Shown here: positions 8,514-17,684 of the stretch, piece after piece | How the letters are laid out: each line of letters starts with the position of its first letter | Numbering within the stretch: position 1 is the stretch's first letter | DNA from: CAYRVX01 sp964427875 | GTDB lineage: Bacteria > Planctomycetota > Phycisphaerae > SM23-33 | Assembly (NCBI GenBank): GCA_964427875.1 | Contig: CAYRVX010000016.1 | Coordinates: 14,757-78,756, forward strand | Direction of reading: 5' to 3' | DNA: 64,000 nucleotides | Made by a program: the position numbers and the translations under genes | Notes under the pieces: generated by a model | Told to the model about the DNA's origin: nothing | Databases searched by the model: none | What the model saw: the letters and a program-made list of their open reading frames with translations, nothing else

Positions 8514-9206
8514 TCAACGGGCCGCGCTGCGCCTGCGCGGCCGCGCGAGCAGGACCAGCAGCCCGGCGCCCAGCAGCGCCATCGTGCCGGGCTCCGGCGT
8601 GGGGTACTGCTTGAGCAGGAAGTTGACAGGCTCTTCGCCCGACAGGTCGACGTCGATGTAGAGCTTTCCCTGCCACGAGCCCGGGAAGAAGGTCTCGCCG
8701 TCTTGGACCGTGTCGCCATCGAGGTCGAGCGAGATGGAATGATCCGACGACCAGCCGGCCGGCGAGGGCCCCCAAACGCTGTTGGTGAACGGCTCGAAGG
8801 AGAAGCCGCTGTTCTCGCTGGCCGTCCTGTTGAACGCGGCGTTGTCGCCGACGATCTCCCAATGGTAATCCGTCCAGTCCCAGCCGGTCTCGTTCGAGAT
8901 GGCCTCGCTGGTGATCTGAATGGTCCCCACGGTGCTGGCGTCGTCCAGCCGCTGGCGGAACCCGATGAGATTCGCCGGGAACTCGCCGCTCTCGGGGCCA
9001 AGGCAGAACGTCTTGGCGATCTCGATACGGGCGTAGGAGCAGGTTATGCTGTCCACCACTACGCCGTTGTGCATGTCGTCGGCGAGGATCGCGCTCCAGC
9101 CGGAGTCCACGCCGTCCTTCGTGAGATCGACGATGACATCGGCTGACGAAACCCCGCTGCTGACAAGCAGCACCAGAAAGAGAAATGAACCAACCCTCGC
9201 TTGCAT
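8514..9206 (-). CDS. PEP-CTERM sorting domain protein, paralog A
   Basis: A 230-residue exported protein with signal peptide (about 1-22), a beta-rich middle of unknown function and a tail of TPEPGTMALLGAG, a short hydrophobic helix and RPRRR, the PEP-CTERM signal cut by exosortase. A ribosome site CAGGAGGA precedes ATG 9206. The middle resembles the next gene upstream on this strand (SEAISNETGWDW here, SETIANNTGVSW there), so the pair arose by duplication. A perfect 8-base inverted repeat lies in the leader at 9229-9251. Likely surface or matrix protein. Confidence 0.82.
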   Translation of the reverse strand: MQARVGSFLFLVLLVSSGVSSADVIVDLTKDGVDSGWSAILADDMHNGVVVDSITCSYARIEIAKTFCLGPESGEFPANLIGFRQRLDDASTVGTIQITSEAISNETGWDWTDYHWEIVGDNAAFNRTASENSGFSFEPFTNSVWGPSPAGWSSDHSISLDLDGDTVQDGETFFPGSWQGKLYIDVDLSGEEPVNFLLKQYPTPEPGTMALLGAGLLVLLARPRRRSAAR

Positions 9207-9228
9207 AGTTCGGTCCTCCTGAGAACCG

Positions 9229-9251
9229 GCCGCATGTTCCGCACATGCGGC
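9229..9251 (-). repeat. Hairpin in the leader of PEP-CTERM paralog A
   Basis: GCCGCATG and CATGCGGC are perfect 8-base arms around a 7-base loop, 23 bases upstream of the ATG at 9206. It could act in the mRNA leader or as an operator. Confidence 0.45.
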
Positions 9252-9433
9252 TACAGTGATAAACGCACGTGCTCCCTCGGCACGTCTTACCTGCCCGGTC
9301 CCGATCCGCGGGTCCGGTACCTTATGAGGGAAACGTACGATTCATTCGGACGGTCGGCACATTTCGGGCGCCGATTTCCCTCGCTTCTCTCGGTTGTTTC
9401 CCTGCGGCCTTGCCGGAGGCCCGACGTGCGCGT

Positions 9434-10120
9434 TTAGCGGGCCGGCTTGCCGGCCGTGCTTCTTGCCCGCCTCCGCGCCACCAGCCCGCACAGCGCCACC
9501 GCCAGGATGGCCAGGCTCGACGGCTCCGGGAGGACGAGCTGCTTCAGCGTAAACGGCGCCTCGGCGCCGGGGGCGATCACCAGTCCGCCTGTCGGCGTGA
9601 AGGTCCCGCCGTCGGGCACCGTGCCGTCTCGGGCGGAGACGTGGTGTGCGACGTTGCCGACCTGGTCCAGCCAGACCTTGGGCGCGAACGGCGAGACGTC
9701 CCATCCAGCCGATTCCGCGACGAGGAAGTCCGCCGCGCCGGTCTGCATGATGATCCAGTCAAAACGGCTCCAACTCACGCCGGTGTTGTTGGCGATGGTC
9801 TCGCTTTCGATGATGACGAGCGAGACGGGCGGCTGGCCGCAGTCGCTGTCGATCGTGAAGTTGACCAGGGCGTCGGGGAACTCGATCTCGCCCTCTCCCG
9901 GCTCCCAGAGGCCGAAGGCCTTCTCGATCTCGATCCTGACCACAGAGGCGCTGCGACTGACCTCTATCGTCCTCACTGAGAACACCGATTCGTCCCAGGA
10001 GACATTCCAGCCGGAGTACACATCGCTGCCGGCCTCCTGGAGCGGAACGGGGCTTGCCCAAAGCGGCAGGGCGGCGGTGCCGAGAAACACTGCGGCGGCC
10101 ACGAACGGTCTGAACCTCAT
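9434..10120 (-). CDS. PEP-CTERM sorting domain protein, paralog B
   Basis: A 228-residue exported protein. It has a basic signal peptide MRFRPFVAAAVFLGTAALPLWA, a beta-rich middle and the tail LPEPSSLAILAVALCG followed by RRRARS, a PEP-CTERM signal. ATG 10120 is preceded by GGAGGAAAGAGAG, a good ribosome site; the frame is open to 10210 but lacks a better start. It is related to the gene at 8514-9206. Its stop codon sits in a GTTTAGCGGG sequence that also begins the cruciform repeat at 35179. Function unknown. Confidence 0.82.
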   Translation of the reverse strand: MRFRPFVAAAVFLGTAALPLWASPVPLQEAGSDVYSGWNVSWDESVFSVRTIEVSRSASVVRIEIEKAFGLWEPGEGEIEFPDALVNFTIDSDCGQPPVSLVIIESETIANNTGVSWSRFDWIIMQTGAADFLVAESAGWDVSPFAPKVWLDQVGNVAHHVSARDGTVPDGGTFTPTGGLVIAPGAEAPFTLKQLVLPEPSSLAILAVALCGLVARRRARSTAGKPAR

Positions 10121-10301
10121 CTCTCTTTCCTCCATTGACCTCTCATTAGGCGGATCGCCGGGCCCAGGACACCGACAAAGGCAGCGAAACCGGGCGCCCT
10201 GCAAGAGCAATCAGGGCAGCCGCCTGCTGGTGTCGATCGAGCCGAGCCCTCCAGCCCTCACTTTTTCCTCACACATGCCTATGACTTGATCAGGCCCACG
10301 T

Positions 10302-10307
10302 ATTATA
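10302..10307 (-). promoter_or_regulatory. Candidate -10 box for PEP-CTERM paralog B
   Basis: A perfect TATAAT on the minus strand, followed by ACGTGGGCC, lies about 180 bases upstream of ATG 10120. The matching -35 is weak, so only the -10 is called. Confidence 0.35.
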
Positions 10308-10346
10308 CCCCAGGACCCGAAATCGCGAAAGGGGGTTTCTTGCCGG

Positions 10347-12293
10347 TTACGGGCGGTTTTTCCCGGTGTGCCGGACGGGCGGCTGCCGCTCGATCTCCTC
10401 GCCCAGCCGCTCGTACTCCCTCCAGAGCTCCCTCAGCTCCGCGCCGGCCTGCTCGTGTTGCTCGCCGACCTCGCGGACCCGCTCCAGGTCGCCCGCCTCC
10501 CCCGCCTCGCCGGCTGCGTCCGTCAGTGCCTCCAGCCGCTTCTCCAGCTCCTCGATGGCGTCTTCGATCTCCCCCAGACGCCGCTCCAGACGCTCCCGCC
10601 GCCTGCTCCGGCGGCGCGCCTCGATGTTCGCCTGCCTGCCGTCCCGCCGCTTGCGCGCCCTTGGGCCGGCGGCCTGCAAGACGCCCGCGCGATACTCCCC
10701 CCGCCAGCGGAGGTACTCCTCCCATCCGCCCACGATCGGGTGTGTCACTTTGTCCTCCAGCGCCCAGACGTGAGTGGCCAGCGCCTCGATCAGGTAGCGG
10801 TCGTGGCTGACGAAGATCACCGTTCCGGGGAACTCCCCCAGCATGCCCTGGACCACCTCCCGGCTGGGCAGGTCGAGATGGTTCGTCGGCTCGTCGAGCA
10901 TGAGCACGTTGGGCGCCTTCGCCGCGAGCTGCGCGAGCACGACCCGGCTGCGCTGGCCGCCGGAAAGCTCGTCGATCCGCTTGAATACCTCGTCGCCGGG
11001 GAACAGCAGCCCCCCCAGCAGCGTCCGGGCCTGCTCGCCCTTGAGGCCCTCAACCGCATCCAGCAGGGACTGAAGCACGGTGGCGTCGCCGCGGAGGTCG
11101 TCGTGCGTCTGCGGAAGGTGGCCCGTCGTGACGTTCGCGCCCAGGCGGACCGTTCCCTTCAGCGGCTCGATCTCGCCCAGCAGCGTGCGCAGCAGCGTCG
11201 TCTTGCCGACGCCGTTGGGGCCCACCACGGCGATACGCCGCCCGCGGCGGACCTCCAGGTCGCCGACGCCCATCAGCGCCTCCGCGGGCTCGTAGCCGAT
11301 GGACAGCTTCCTCGCCCGCAGGACCATCTCGCCGCTGCGCTGAAGCGGCGTGATCCGCACGGCCAGGCGGCGGTGCCGCCGCGGCTTGGCCATCGCCTTC
11401 GTGGCCAGGAAACGCTCCAGGCGCGTCCGCCGGCCCTGGGCCTCCTTCGTCCGCTGGCCGGAAATGTTGCGGCGAATGAAGTCCTCCGTCTTGGCAATGT
11501 AGGCCTGCTGGGCCTGCCATGCCCGCATCCGCTCGACGAGGCGCTCGTCGCGCTTCTTCACGTACGCGGTGTAGCCGCCCCGGTAGACCTCCAGGTGCCC
11601 GAACGAGATCTCCCACGTGCGGTGTGTTATCCGGTCCAGGAAGTACCGGTCGTGCGAGACGACGACCAGCGAGTGGCGATAGCCCGCCAGGTACCGCTCC
11701 AGCCACTCCAGCGCCTCCAGGTCGAGGTGGTTCGTGGGCTCGTCCAGCAGCAGGACGTTGGGCTCTTCCAGCAGCAGGCGCCCCAGCAGCCCGCGTGTCC
11801 GCTGGCCGCCGCTGAGATGACCCAGCGGCGCGTCGTACTGCCCGGGCGCGAAGCCCAGGCCGGTCAGCACGGTCTTGATCCGGTTCTCGTGGTCGTACCC
11901 GCCGGCGGCCTCGAACCGCGCCTGGAGCTCGCCGTAGCGACGAAGCCGCTGCTCGCCGGCATCGTCTTCGAGCAGCCGGGCCAGCTCCGCCAGCTCGGCC
12001 TCCATGCGGCGCACGTCGGCGAACACGTCCAGCATGCTCTGCCACAGCGTCTTGTCGGCCGGGGCGGGCGCATCCTGCGGCAGGTAGCCCACGCGGACGT
12101 TCCCGCCGCGCTGAACGGTGCCGACGGTCGGCTCGTCCAGCCCGGCCAGCAGGCGAAGCAGCGTCGTCTTGCCCTCGCCGTTGGCGCCCACCAGGCCGAT
12201 CCGGTCCCCCGCCGCCACGCGAACGTTCGCCCCCCGGATCACCCACCCGGCGTCGAAGCTCTTGCCCACGTCTTTCGCGACGATCAGCGACAT
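10347..12293 (-). CDS. ABC-F family ATPase
   Basis: Soluble ribosome-associated ATPase with two nucleotide-binding domains and no membrane segments, 648 residues. Domain 1 has Walker A GANGEGKTT, signature LSGGQRTRGLL and LLLDEPTNHLDLEALEW. Domain 2 has GPNGVGKTT, LSGGQRSRVVL and LMLDEPTNHLDLPSRE. The linker (about 245-320) is the charged ABC-F interdomain region, and residues about 545-640 form a basic coiled coil as in Uup or YdiF. ABC-F proteins act on ribosomes (translation factors, or antibiotic protection in some subfamilies); which applies here cannot be read from the sequence. ATG 12293 (MSLIVAKDV) fits the family; the longer upstream frame does not. Confidence 0.9.
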   Translation of the reverse strand: MSLIVAKDVGKSFDAGWVIRGANVRVAAGDRIGLVGANGEGKTTLLRLLAGLDEPTVGTVQRGGNVRVGYLPQDAPAPADKTLWQSMLDVFADVRRMEAELAELARLLEDDAGEQRLRRYGELQARFEAAGGYDHENRIKTVLTGLGFAPGQYDAPLGHLSGGQRTRGLLGRLLLEEPNVLLLDEPTNHLDLEALEWLERYLAGYRHSLVVVSHDRYFLDRITHRTWEISFGHLEVYRGGYTAYVKKRDERLVERMRAWQAQQAYIAKTEDFIRRNISGQRTKEAQGRRTRLERFLATKAMAKPRRHRRLAVRITPLQRSGEMVLRARKLSIGYEPAEALMGVGDLEVRRGRRIAVVGPNGVGKTTLLRTLLGEIEPLKGTVRLGANVTTGHLPQTHDDLRGDATVLQSLLDAVEGLKGEQARTLLGGLLFPGDEVFKRIDELSGGQRSRVVLAQLAAKAPNVLMLDEPTNHLDLPSREVVQGMLGEFPGTVIFVSHDRYLIEALATHVWALEDKVTHPIVGGWEEYLRWRGEYRAGVLQAAGPRARKRRDGRQANIEARRRSRRRERLERRLGEIEDAIEELEKRLEALTDAAGEAGEAGDLERVREVGEQHEQAGAELRELWREYERLGEEIERQPPVRHTGKNRP

Positions 12294-12486
12294 AGGAGTT
12301 CTTTCACAACACAACACGGCCGCGCCCGCTCGGTGCGTGCTGGCGGGGCTCGCAATCCAGCGGCGTCTCGCCCATACTACCACGGAAACAGGTGAAACAG
12401 GGAACATGCTGCGTCGACCGAACAAGATGGCCGTTCGGGGGCCTGCGTGGAGCATCGTCTCCACGGCGCTCGCCTCCTGGAAAGGT

Positions 12487-15400
12487 ATGATCCTGCACAG
12501 ACGTGACATCTCAGCCGCCCTTGCTGTGGGATCCATGCTGCTGGCCGGTGGGCTTGCCATCGGGTCGGACCGGGAACGGCCGCGGGCGAGCTGGTTGCCC
12601 GCAATCCCCCGCAGGCCGGAGACAGCCCTCGTGCGAATCGAGAGCGGACAAACCGTACCCGTCATCAAACGGGCGGACGTGATCGTGGTCGGGTCGAGCC
12701 TCGAGGGCTGCTTCCTGGCGGAGCGAATCGCCGCCGGCGGGCGGGCCGTTGTCCTGGCCTCGACGGGGACGTCGCTGCCCCGCGAGATCGCCATGGGCCT
12801 CAGGCCCTGGGTCAAGACGGATGACCTCGCGAAGGCCCCGCACAACGTGAAGTCATATCTGGAAAGCTGCAAGAAACGGAAGATTGGTGACGAGATCATC
12901 CTGAACATGATCGAAGTCACCGAGGCCCTGGAGGACCGGATACTGGATGCGGGCGTGGGGCTGTACTACGACGTGCATCCGTGCGGCGTCCAGACGGCCG
13001 GCCGGCGGGTCACGGCCGTGATCCTCGCGTGCAAAGGCGGGCTGGTGGCGATCGAAGCGAAGGCGGTCGTCGATTGCACGCCGGACGCTCGCCTGGCCGT
13101 ACTCGCGGGGGCCGAAGTGGTGGCACGAGAATCGGCCGACGAGGGCGTCGTCGTTCGATACAGCATGTTGTGCCAGGCCCCGCCCCCGCAGCGGTCCCTG
13201 CCCGTCCGGGGCGTCGGCGAGCTTGTGGACGGTGCGGTCCTGATGCACGGCGACTTCGCCGAGTTCCGCGTGCGGCTCGCCGCGGCGGACGGCCCGTTCC
13301 CTGAATCGGCGTACGGCCTGGAGGCAAGGCGCATCGCGGCGAGGGCGGCCGCTGTGCTCAAGAAGTCCGGCGAGCTGAAGGGCACGACCTTCGCGCGAGG
13401 CGGCGACGTCGTTCTGGCCGACGCGACAAGGCGCGTCGTGGGTCGCTCCACCGACGGGAAGCTGTCCCTCGACGCCTGCCGGCCGAAGGGCGTTGACAAT
13501 CTGCTCGTCTGCGGCCCGGCAGTGGATGTGGACGACGCCGTCGCCAGGACGCTCGTCGAGCCTCTGAAAGGACCGTCGCTGGCCGAGGTGCTCGCCGGTG
13601 CTCCGTGGCAGGAGTTGTGCGAAGCGAGAGCGGGGGGAAAGAAGACGATTCGACTCTCTTCCGGTCCGTCCGCTTCGGGAGGAATCGCGAAGGCCCGGGC
13701 GAAGTTCAGGGAGCTCAGCCCCATATACCGCACGGAGGGCGCGATCCCGCTGGACGAGGCGCCGCTGCCGGTCGCTGCCCGGTGCGACGTGCTGGTCGTC
13801 GGGGCCGGCACGAGCGGCGTGCCCGCGGCGCTGGCCGCGGCCCAGAGGGGCGCCGGGACGATCGCGGTTGAGAAATACGGCGACGTGGGCGGGACCCACA
13901 CGATCGGCGGCGTGTGCAAGTACTGGTTCGGGCGACAGACCGACTTCGTCCGCCGGCTCGACACCGACGCCGGCAGGATGATGGCCAAGACCGGCATGCC
14001 CAAGTGCATGGGAATGCTGAACGCCCTGATGGACGCGTCAGTCGATCTGCTGACCCATTGCATGGCGGTGGGGGCCGTCGTGGACGGCCGGACTGTCGTC
14101 GGCGTCGTGGTCGTCACCCCGCAGGGGCTGAAGGTCATCCGGGCCAGGCGTCTCATTGACGCCACGGGTGACGGGGACATCGCAGCCCGCGCCGGTGCCG
14201 GCATGGACTACGGCACCCGGCGCGACGCGATGACACTGTGGTACTCCTTCGCCCGATACCGGGGCGCCAACCCGGAGGCCGCCCGTCATTTCGATTGCGT
14301 CGTGGACCCACGGGACCCGACGGACATGACCCGGGCGATGATCTCGTCGCGCCGCCGCGGCCCGGCGCGCGGGGCCGACGACTTTCCCCAGTACTATCTC
14401 ACGCCGCGCGAGTCACGGCACGTCCGGGGCGGCTATACCGTAACCGTTGCGGATATCCTCTCGCACCGCCGCTTCGAGGATGTCGTCCTGATCTGCAAAG
14501 CGAACTTCGACATCAAGGGCGTCGCCGACAGCGATCTCTACTTGAGCGGCTACATTGAGCCCGGTTACGTGAAGAACCACTCCGTGCAGATTCCCTACCG
14601 GGCCCTCCGGCCGGGGGACCTGGAGAACATCCTCGTCGTCGGCAAGGCCTATTCTGTCAGGCACGACGCCCTCGGCCTGGCGCGGATGCAGCGCGACCTG
14701 ATGGCCATGGGCGGCGCGGCGGGCCTCGCCGCGGCTCAAGCCGTCGAGAACGACCAGGCATTCTCGGCGCTCGACGTGAGAGCCCTTCAGAAGGCACTCG
14801 TCGCGCTGGGCGTGCTGTCGCAAGCCGACCTCCAGGCCGTCAAGGGCGTAAAGGACAACGAACTGCCTGAACTAAGCGAGGAGGAACTGTGCCGGATGAT
14901 CGATCGACTGGCCGGCGGGAGACTCGAGCTCGAGGGCAAGGTCGGGATCCTCATCCGGCCGAAGCGGTCGATCCCCCTGTTGAAAGAGGCGCTATCGGGG
15001 GCCGGCGGCGAGGGCAGGCTGGCGGTGGCCGGGGCGCTGTGTTTTCTCGGAGAGGCAAGCGGCGCGGACGTGCTGCTGGCCGAGCTGAAGCGGCGGTTGG
15101 GAACGAAGGGGCTGCCCCCCAAGCCGTTCCGGATGCACCACGCCTCCCCGGACCACGGCTACGCGCCGGAGATCTGCTTCCTGATCAACGCGCTGGGACG
15201 GCTTGGAGATGTCCGAGTGATCCCGCACATGACCGAGGTGGCCAAAAGGGTCAGGATGAACCCGGCGAAGTCGGACAGGATGTTCGATTACGTCTTCAGC
15301 GTGTGCTATGCAGCCGAGCGCCTCGGCGATCCGGCGTGCAGGGAGGCGCTGACGATCCTGGCCGACAAGCCCGGCATACGTGGGGGCCTCCTGCCGGGGG

Positions 15401-15672
15401 GGACCGACCCGCGCAAGACGGCGAGCCGGCGAGCCGACCGCTACGCTTACCTGGAGCTCTGCGCCGGCCGGGCGCTGGCACGCTGCGGGACGCGGCGCGG
15501 ATACGAGGTCGTCCTGGATTACCTGCAAGACACCCGCGGTTTCCTCGCGCGGAGCGCCCACGAAGAGCTGGTGGCCCTCTCCGGGCGGGACCTCGGCTAC
15601 GACCGAAACGCCTGGCGATCGTGGCTGTCATTGGCGCGGCTCTCCGCCAGGCCGTACCGTCGCGACTTGTAG
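12487..15672 (+). CDS. Large FAD-dependent oxidoreductase with tandem nucleotide-binding domains and helical repeats
   Basis: A 1061-residue protein probably exported (hydrophobic stretch at about 8-25 after MILHRRD). A first Rossmann-like segment near residue 62 reads IVVGSSLEGCFLAE, a degenerate dinucleotide loop. A second, complete one near 433 reads CDVLVVGAGTSGVPAALAAA, followed by EKYGDVGGTHTIGGVCKYW and later RRLIDATGDGDIAARAGAG, typical of the FAD-dependent oxidoreductase family PF12831. From about 800 onward the sequence becomes alpha-helical, resembling HEAT-type repeats. ATG 12487 has GGAAAGGT just upstream. It diverges from the ABC-F gene. Substrate unknown; such proteins are often near carbohydrate genes in Planctomycetota. 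Confidence 0.8.
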   Translation: MILHRRDISAALAVGSMLLAGGLAIGSDRERPRASWLPAIPRRPETALVRIESGQTVPVIKRADVIVVGSSLEGCFLAERIAAGGRAVVLASTGTSLPREIAMGLRPWVKTDDLAKAPHNVKSYLESCKKRKIGDEIILNMIEVTEALEDRILDAGVGLYYDVHPCGVQTAGRRVTAVILACKGGLVAIEAKAVVDCTPDARLAVLAGAEVVARESADEGVVVRYSMLCQAPPPQRSLPVRGVGELVDGAVLMHGDFAEFRVRLAAADGPFPESAYGLEARRIAARAAAVLKKSGELKGTTFARGGDVVLADATRRVVGRSTDGKLSLDACRPKGVDNLLVCGPAVDVDDAVARTLVEPLKGPSLAEVLAGAPWQELCEARAGGKKTIRLSSGPSASGGIAKARAKFRELSPIYRTEGAIPLDEAPLPVAARCDVLVVGAGTSGVPAALAAAQRGAGTIAVEKYGDVGGTHTIGGVCKYWFGRQTDFVRRLDTDAGRMMAKTGMPKCMGMLNALMDASVDLLTHCMAVGAVVDGRTVVGVVVVTPQGLKVIRARRLIDATGDGDIAARAGAGMDYGTRRDAMTLWYSFARYRGANPEAARHFDCVVDPRDPTDMTRAMISSRRRGPARGADDFPQYYLTPRESRHVRGGYTVTVADILSHRRFEDVVLICKANFDIKGVADSDLYLSGYIEPGYVKNHSVQIPYRALRPGDLENILVVGKAYSVRHDALGLARMQRDLMAMGGAAGLAAAQAVENDQAFSALDVRALQKALVALGVLSQADLQAVKGVKDNELPELSEEELCRMIDRLAGGRLELEGKVGILIRPKRSIPLLKEALSGAGGEGRLAVAGALCFLGEASGADVLLAELKRRLGTKGLPPKPFRMHHASPDHGYAPEICFLINALGRLGDVRVIPHMTEVAKRVRMNPAKSDRMFDYVFSVCYAAERLGDPACREALTILADKPGIRGGLLPGGTDPRKTASRRADRYAYLELCAGRALARCGTRRGYEVVLDYLQDTRGFLARSAHEELVALSGRDLGYDRNAWRSWLSLARLSARPYRRDL

Positions 15673-15703
15673 GCGGCGAGCGATCGGGCCCGGTCGTTCG
15701 GGC

Positions 15704-16477
15704 TTAACGACCCTGTTTCCTGCCGAGGTGCTTGTCGAGAAATGCCAGGCACGACGGCAGATCGATGACGTGTCCTTCGTCGTGGACGACCAGCCGGGCG
15801 CTGTCGCCTTTCCCAAAGACGGCGTAGCAGGCCTTGATCTGGCTCATGGCCTTTTCGGCGACAGCGACGGGGAAGCCTCCGCCGGCGCGTTCCTTCCTGC
15901 CGTTCTGACAGCACAGCGGGCGGGGGGCGATCAGGCTGTAGATGTCGGCGAAGTCGAAGTTCTCCGTCAGGTGGGGGAACTCCCAGCACGGGCAGTGGCC
16001 GCGTCGCATGTTCGCCACGGTCGTCAGGAACCCCGAGCTGACCGTGGCGGCGAGGCGCGTGTCCATCGCCCCCAGCCACATCGCCATCTCCCCGCCGAGG
16101 CTCAGGCCCGCGCAGCCGATGCGCTTGGCGTCCACTTCCGGCCGGGTCGTGAGGCAGGTGACGCAGCGCATCACGTCCCACAGCCGCTCGCCCATAAGCG
16201 TGCGGCCCTTCTCGTAGACCTTGTGCTGCCCGACGTCGGTGGAGATCGTGACGAACCCGCGCTTCGCCAGCGCCAACCCGAAGCCGCGGTACGCACCGGT
16301 CGGCGCGTACGGCGTGCGGCGATTGCCGCCGTGGCCGTGAATGCAGACGACGGCGGGGCACTTCCGTCGGCTCGCGGCCTTCGGTACCGTCAGGATCGCC
16401 CGGATTCGCCGGGCGGGCGTGGAGCTCAGCCCCAGCTCGTAGAGCGTGTAGTCCTCCTCGACGCTGGTTGACGTCAC
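15704..16477 (-). CDS. Alpha/beta hydrolase (dienelactone hydrolase-like), frameshifted from its Tat leader
   Basis: The intact frame encodes 257 residues of an alpha/beta hydrolase: PAVVCIHGHGGNRRTPYAP carries the oxyanion region, GCAGLSLGGEMAMWLG the nucleophile elbow with Ser in GLSLGG, and VVHDEGHVIDLPS the catalytic His. It formally begins at GTG 16477 without a ribosome site. The true start is probably ATG 16565, which overlaps the upstream stop as ATGA and encodes a twin-arginine leader. One extra base in the run at about 16494-16502 puts that leader out of frame. It is either a sequencing error or a real disruption. A secreted esterase or deacetylase is the likely role. Confidence 0.78.
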   Translation of the reverse strand: MTSTSVEEDYTLYELGLSSTPARRIRAILTVPKAASRRKCPAVVCIHGHGGNRRTPYAPTGAYRGFGLALAKRGFVTISTDVGQHKVYEKGRTLMGERLWDVMRCVTCLTTRPEVDAKRIGCAGLSLGGEMAMWLGAMDTRLAATVSSGFLTTVANMRRGHCPCWEFPHLTENFDFADIYSLIAPRPLCCQNGRKERAGGGFPVAVAEKAMSQIKACYAVFGKGDSARLVVHDEGHVIDLPSCLAFLDKHLGRKQGR

Positions 16478-16494
16478 GGCGGGCTTCAGCGCGA

Positions 16495-16565
16495 TGCCCG
16501 CCCGCCGCGGCGGCCTTGAGGAATCCGCGACGGGTGACGCTCCGGCCGCAGGCGAGGCGTTTCAT
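16495..16565 (-). other. Out-of-frame twin-arginine leader of the hydrolase
   Basis: ATG 16565 opens MKRLACGRSVTRRGFLKAAA, a textbook Tat signal. Removing one base in the GGCGGGCGGGC run lets it continue as GGIALKPAVTSTSVEEDY straight into the hydrolase. The ATG overlaps the TGA of the preceding gene. Confidence 0.75.
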
Positions 16566-17521
16566 GATCCCTTTTCCGCCGCGGTGTTCGCGCCGAAGCG
16601 GCGGACGAACTCGGCATCCTCCTTGGGCTGGTCGGAATACTGATCGTAGATGCCGACGATCACTCCGTCGTTGGGCTTGATGTACTTGAAGGTATCGCGG
16701 AAGGCCCGCTCGACCCATTCGGGGCGATCGGAGAGCCGCCCGGCCGCGAGGATCTTGAACGCCAGGCACGGCCTCTTCGTCTGGCGCATGACCTTGAACA
16801 TCCGGGGCGGGTCCTCCTGGAGGTACACCTCGCGGACGGGGATGGGCACGTGCCCGAGGAGCTTCTTCAGCGCCGCGGCGCTGCGGTGGCGCTCGTAGAC
16901 GCACGTCATGTAGTAGTCCACGTCCCAGCCCTTGGACTCGACGGCGTCCACCACGTCCGGCATGTGTGTGGAGACGCCGACGAGCAGCCCGGCGTCGCGG
17001 ACCTTCTTGAGGTAGGTGTTGACCTGTTCGAGCCGGCCGCTCTTGAACAGGCTGTCCGTCGTCTCTCCGTGGTGGGCGATGGCGATGCAGCCGCCGCGGG
17101 CGAGCTTCTTGATCTCCGCGGCGTCACCGGAGGCGATGGCGATGTAGTGCATCCTGCCTCCCTCCTCGCGGAATCGCCGGTAGAGGTCCACGTTCGCCCC
17201 CGCCTGCCAGCAGTTGATGCCCACCTCCTGGCAGCGGCGCAGCGTCTTGAGGATCTGCTCCGGGGTGTAGTACCGGCGCATCTGGCGGTTGACGAAGACC
17301 GACAGGTGCGAGCCGGCGCCGAAGGGATTGTTCCCGCAGATCAGGCGGGAGATGGAGTACTTGCCGAGGCGCAGTTGCGGCAGCTTGGCTTTCTTGGGTT
17401 TGGCTGGGGACGCGCGGCCTGCACGCCGGGCCGCCGCCAGGGCGGCCGGCAGCGCAACGGCCTTCTTCAGGAAATCACGCCGTCCATCGCCACCAACGTC
17501 GCCCGAGTCGGCAGGCATCAT
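16562..17521 (-). CDS. Tat-exported aldo/keto reductase-like TIM-barrel protein
   Basis: A 319-residue protein with leader GRRDFLKKAVALPAALAAA, a twin-arginine signal. The rest reads as a TIM barrel: LGKYSISRLICGNNPFG at the start, CQEVGINCWQAG, GCIAIAHHGETTD, GLLVGVSTHMPDV and a C-terminal PNDGVIVGIYD. It resembles the aldo/keto reductase fold, but the usual Tyr/Lys catalytic pair is not obvious. ATG 17521 follows AGGAGAG closely; an upstream GTG (17536) is less likely. Its stop overlaps the ATG of the hydrolase leader, so both are likely translated together and exported. Probable role in carbohydrate or cofactor modification, not proven. Confidence 0.72.
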   Translation of the reverse strand: MMPADSGDVGGDGRRDFLKKAVALPAALAAARRAGRASPAKPKKAKLPQLRLGKYSISRLICGNNPFGAGSHLSVFVNRQMRRYYTPEQILKTLRRCQEVGINCWQAGANVDLYRRFREEGGRMHYIAIASGDAAEIKKLARGGCIAIAHHGETTDSLFKSGRLEQVNTYLKKVRDAGLLVGVSTHMPDVVDAVESKGWDVDYYMTCVYERHRSAAALKKLLGHVPIPVREVYLQEDPPRMFKVMRQTKRPCLAFKILAAGRLSDRPEWVERAFRDTFKYIKPNDGVIVGIYDQYSDQPKEDAEFVRRFGANTAAEKGS

Positions 17522-17631
17522 GCTCTCTCCTCTCACGAAGAAGGTACGTCCAGCGTCCGCGCGATCTCTAGTTGTTCAATGCTGAACGAACTGGCGGGTT
17601 CTGCAAGGAGGCAGCGTGCGCGCATGAAAAG

Positions 17632-17659
17632 GGCCGGGAGAGGACGTGATCTCCCGGCC
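17632..17659 (-). terminator. Rho-independent terminator after the PEP-CTERM gene
   Basis: A perfect 10-base stem (GGCCGGGAGA/TCTCCCGGCC, 8-base loop) followed on the minus strand by CTTTTC. It lies 25 bases past the stop of the gene ending at 17685. Confidence 0.8.
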
Positions 17660-17684
17660 GTGCGTTCGCGCGAAGTCGATGGTG

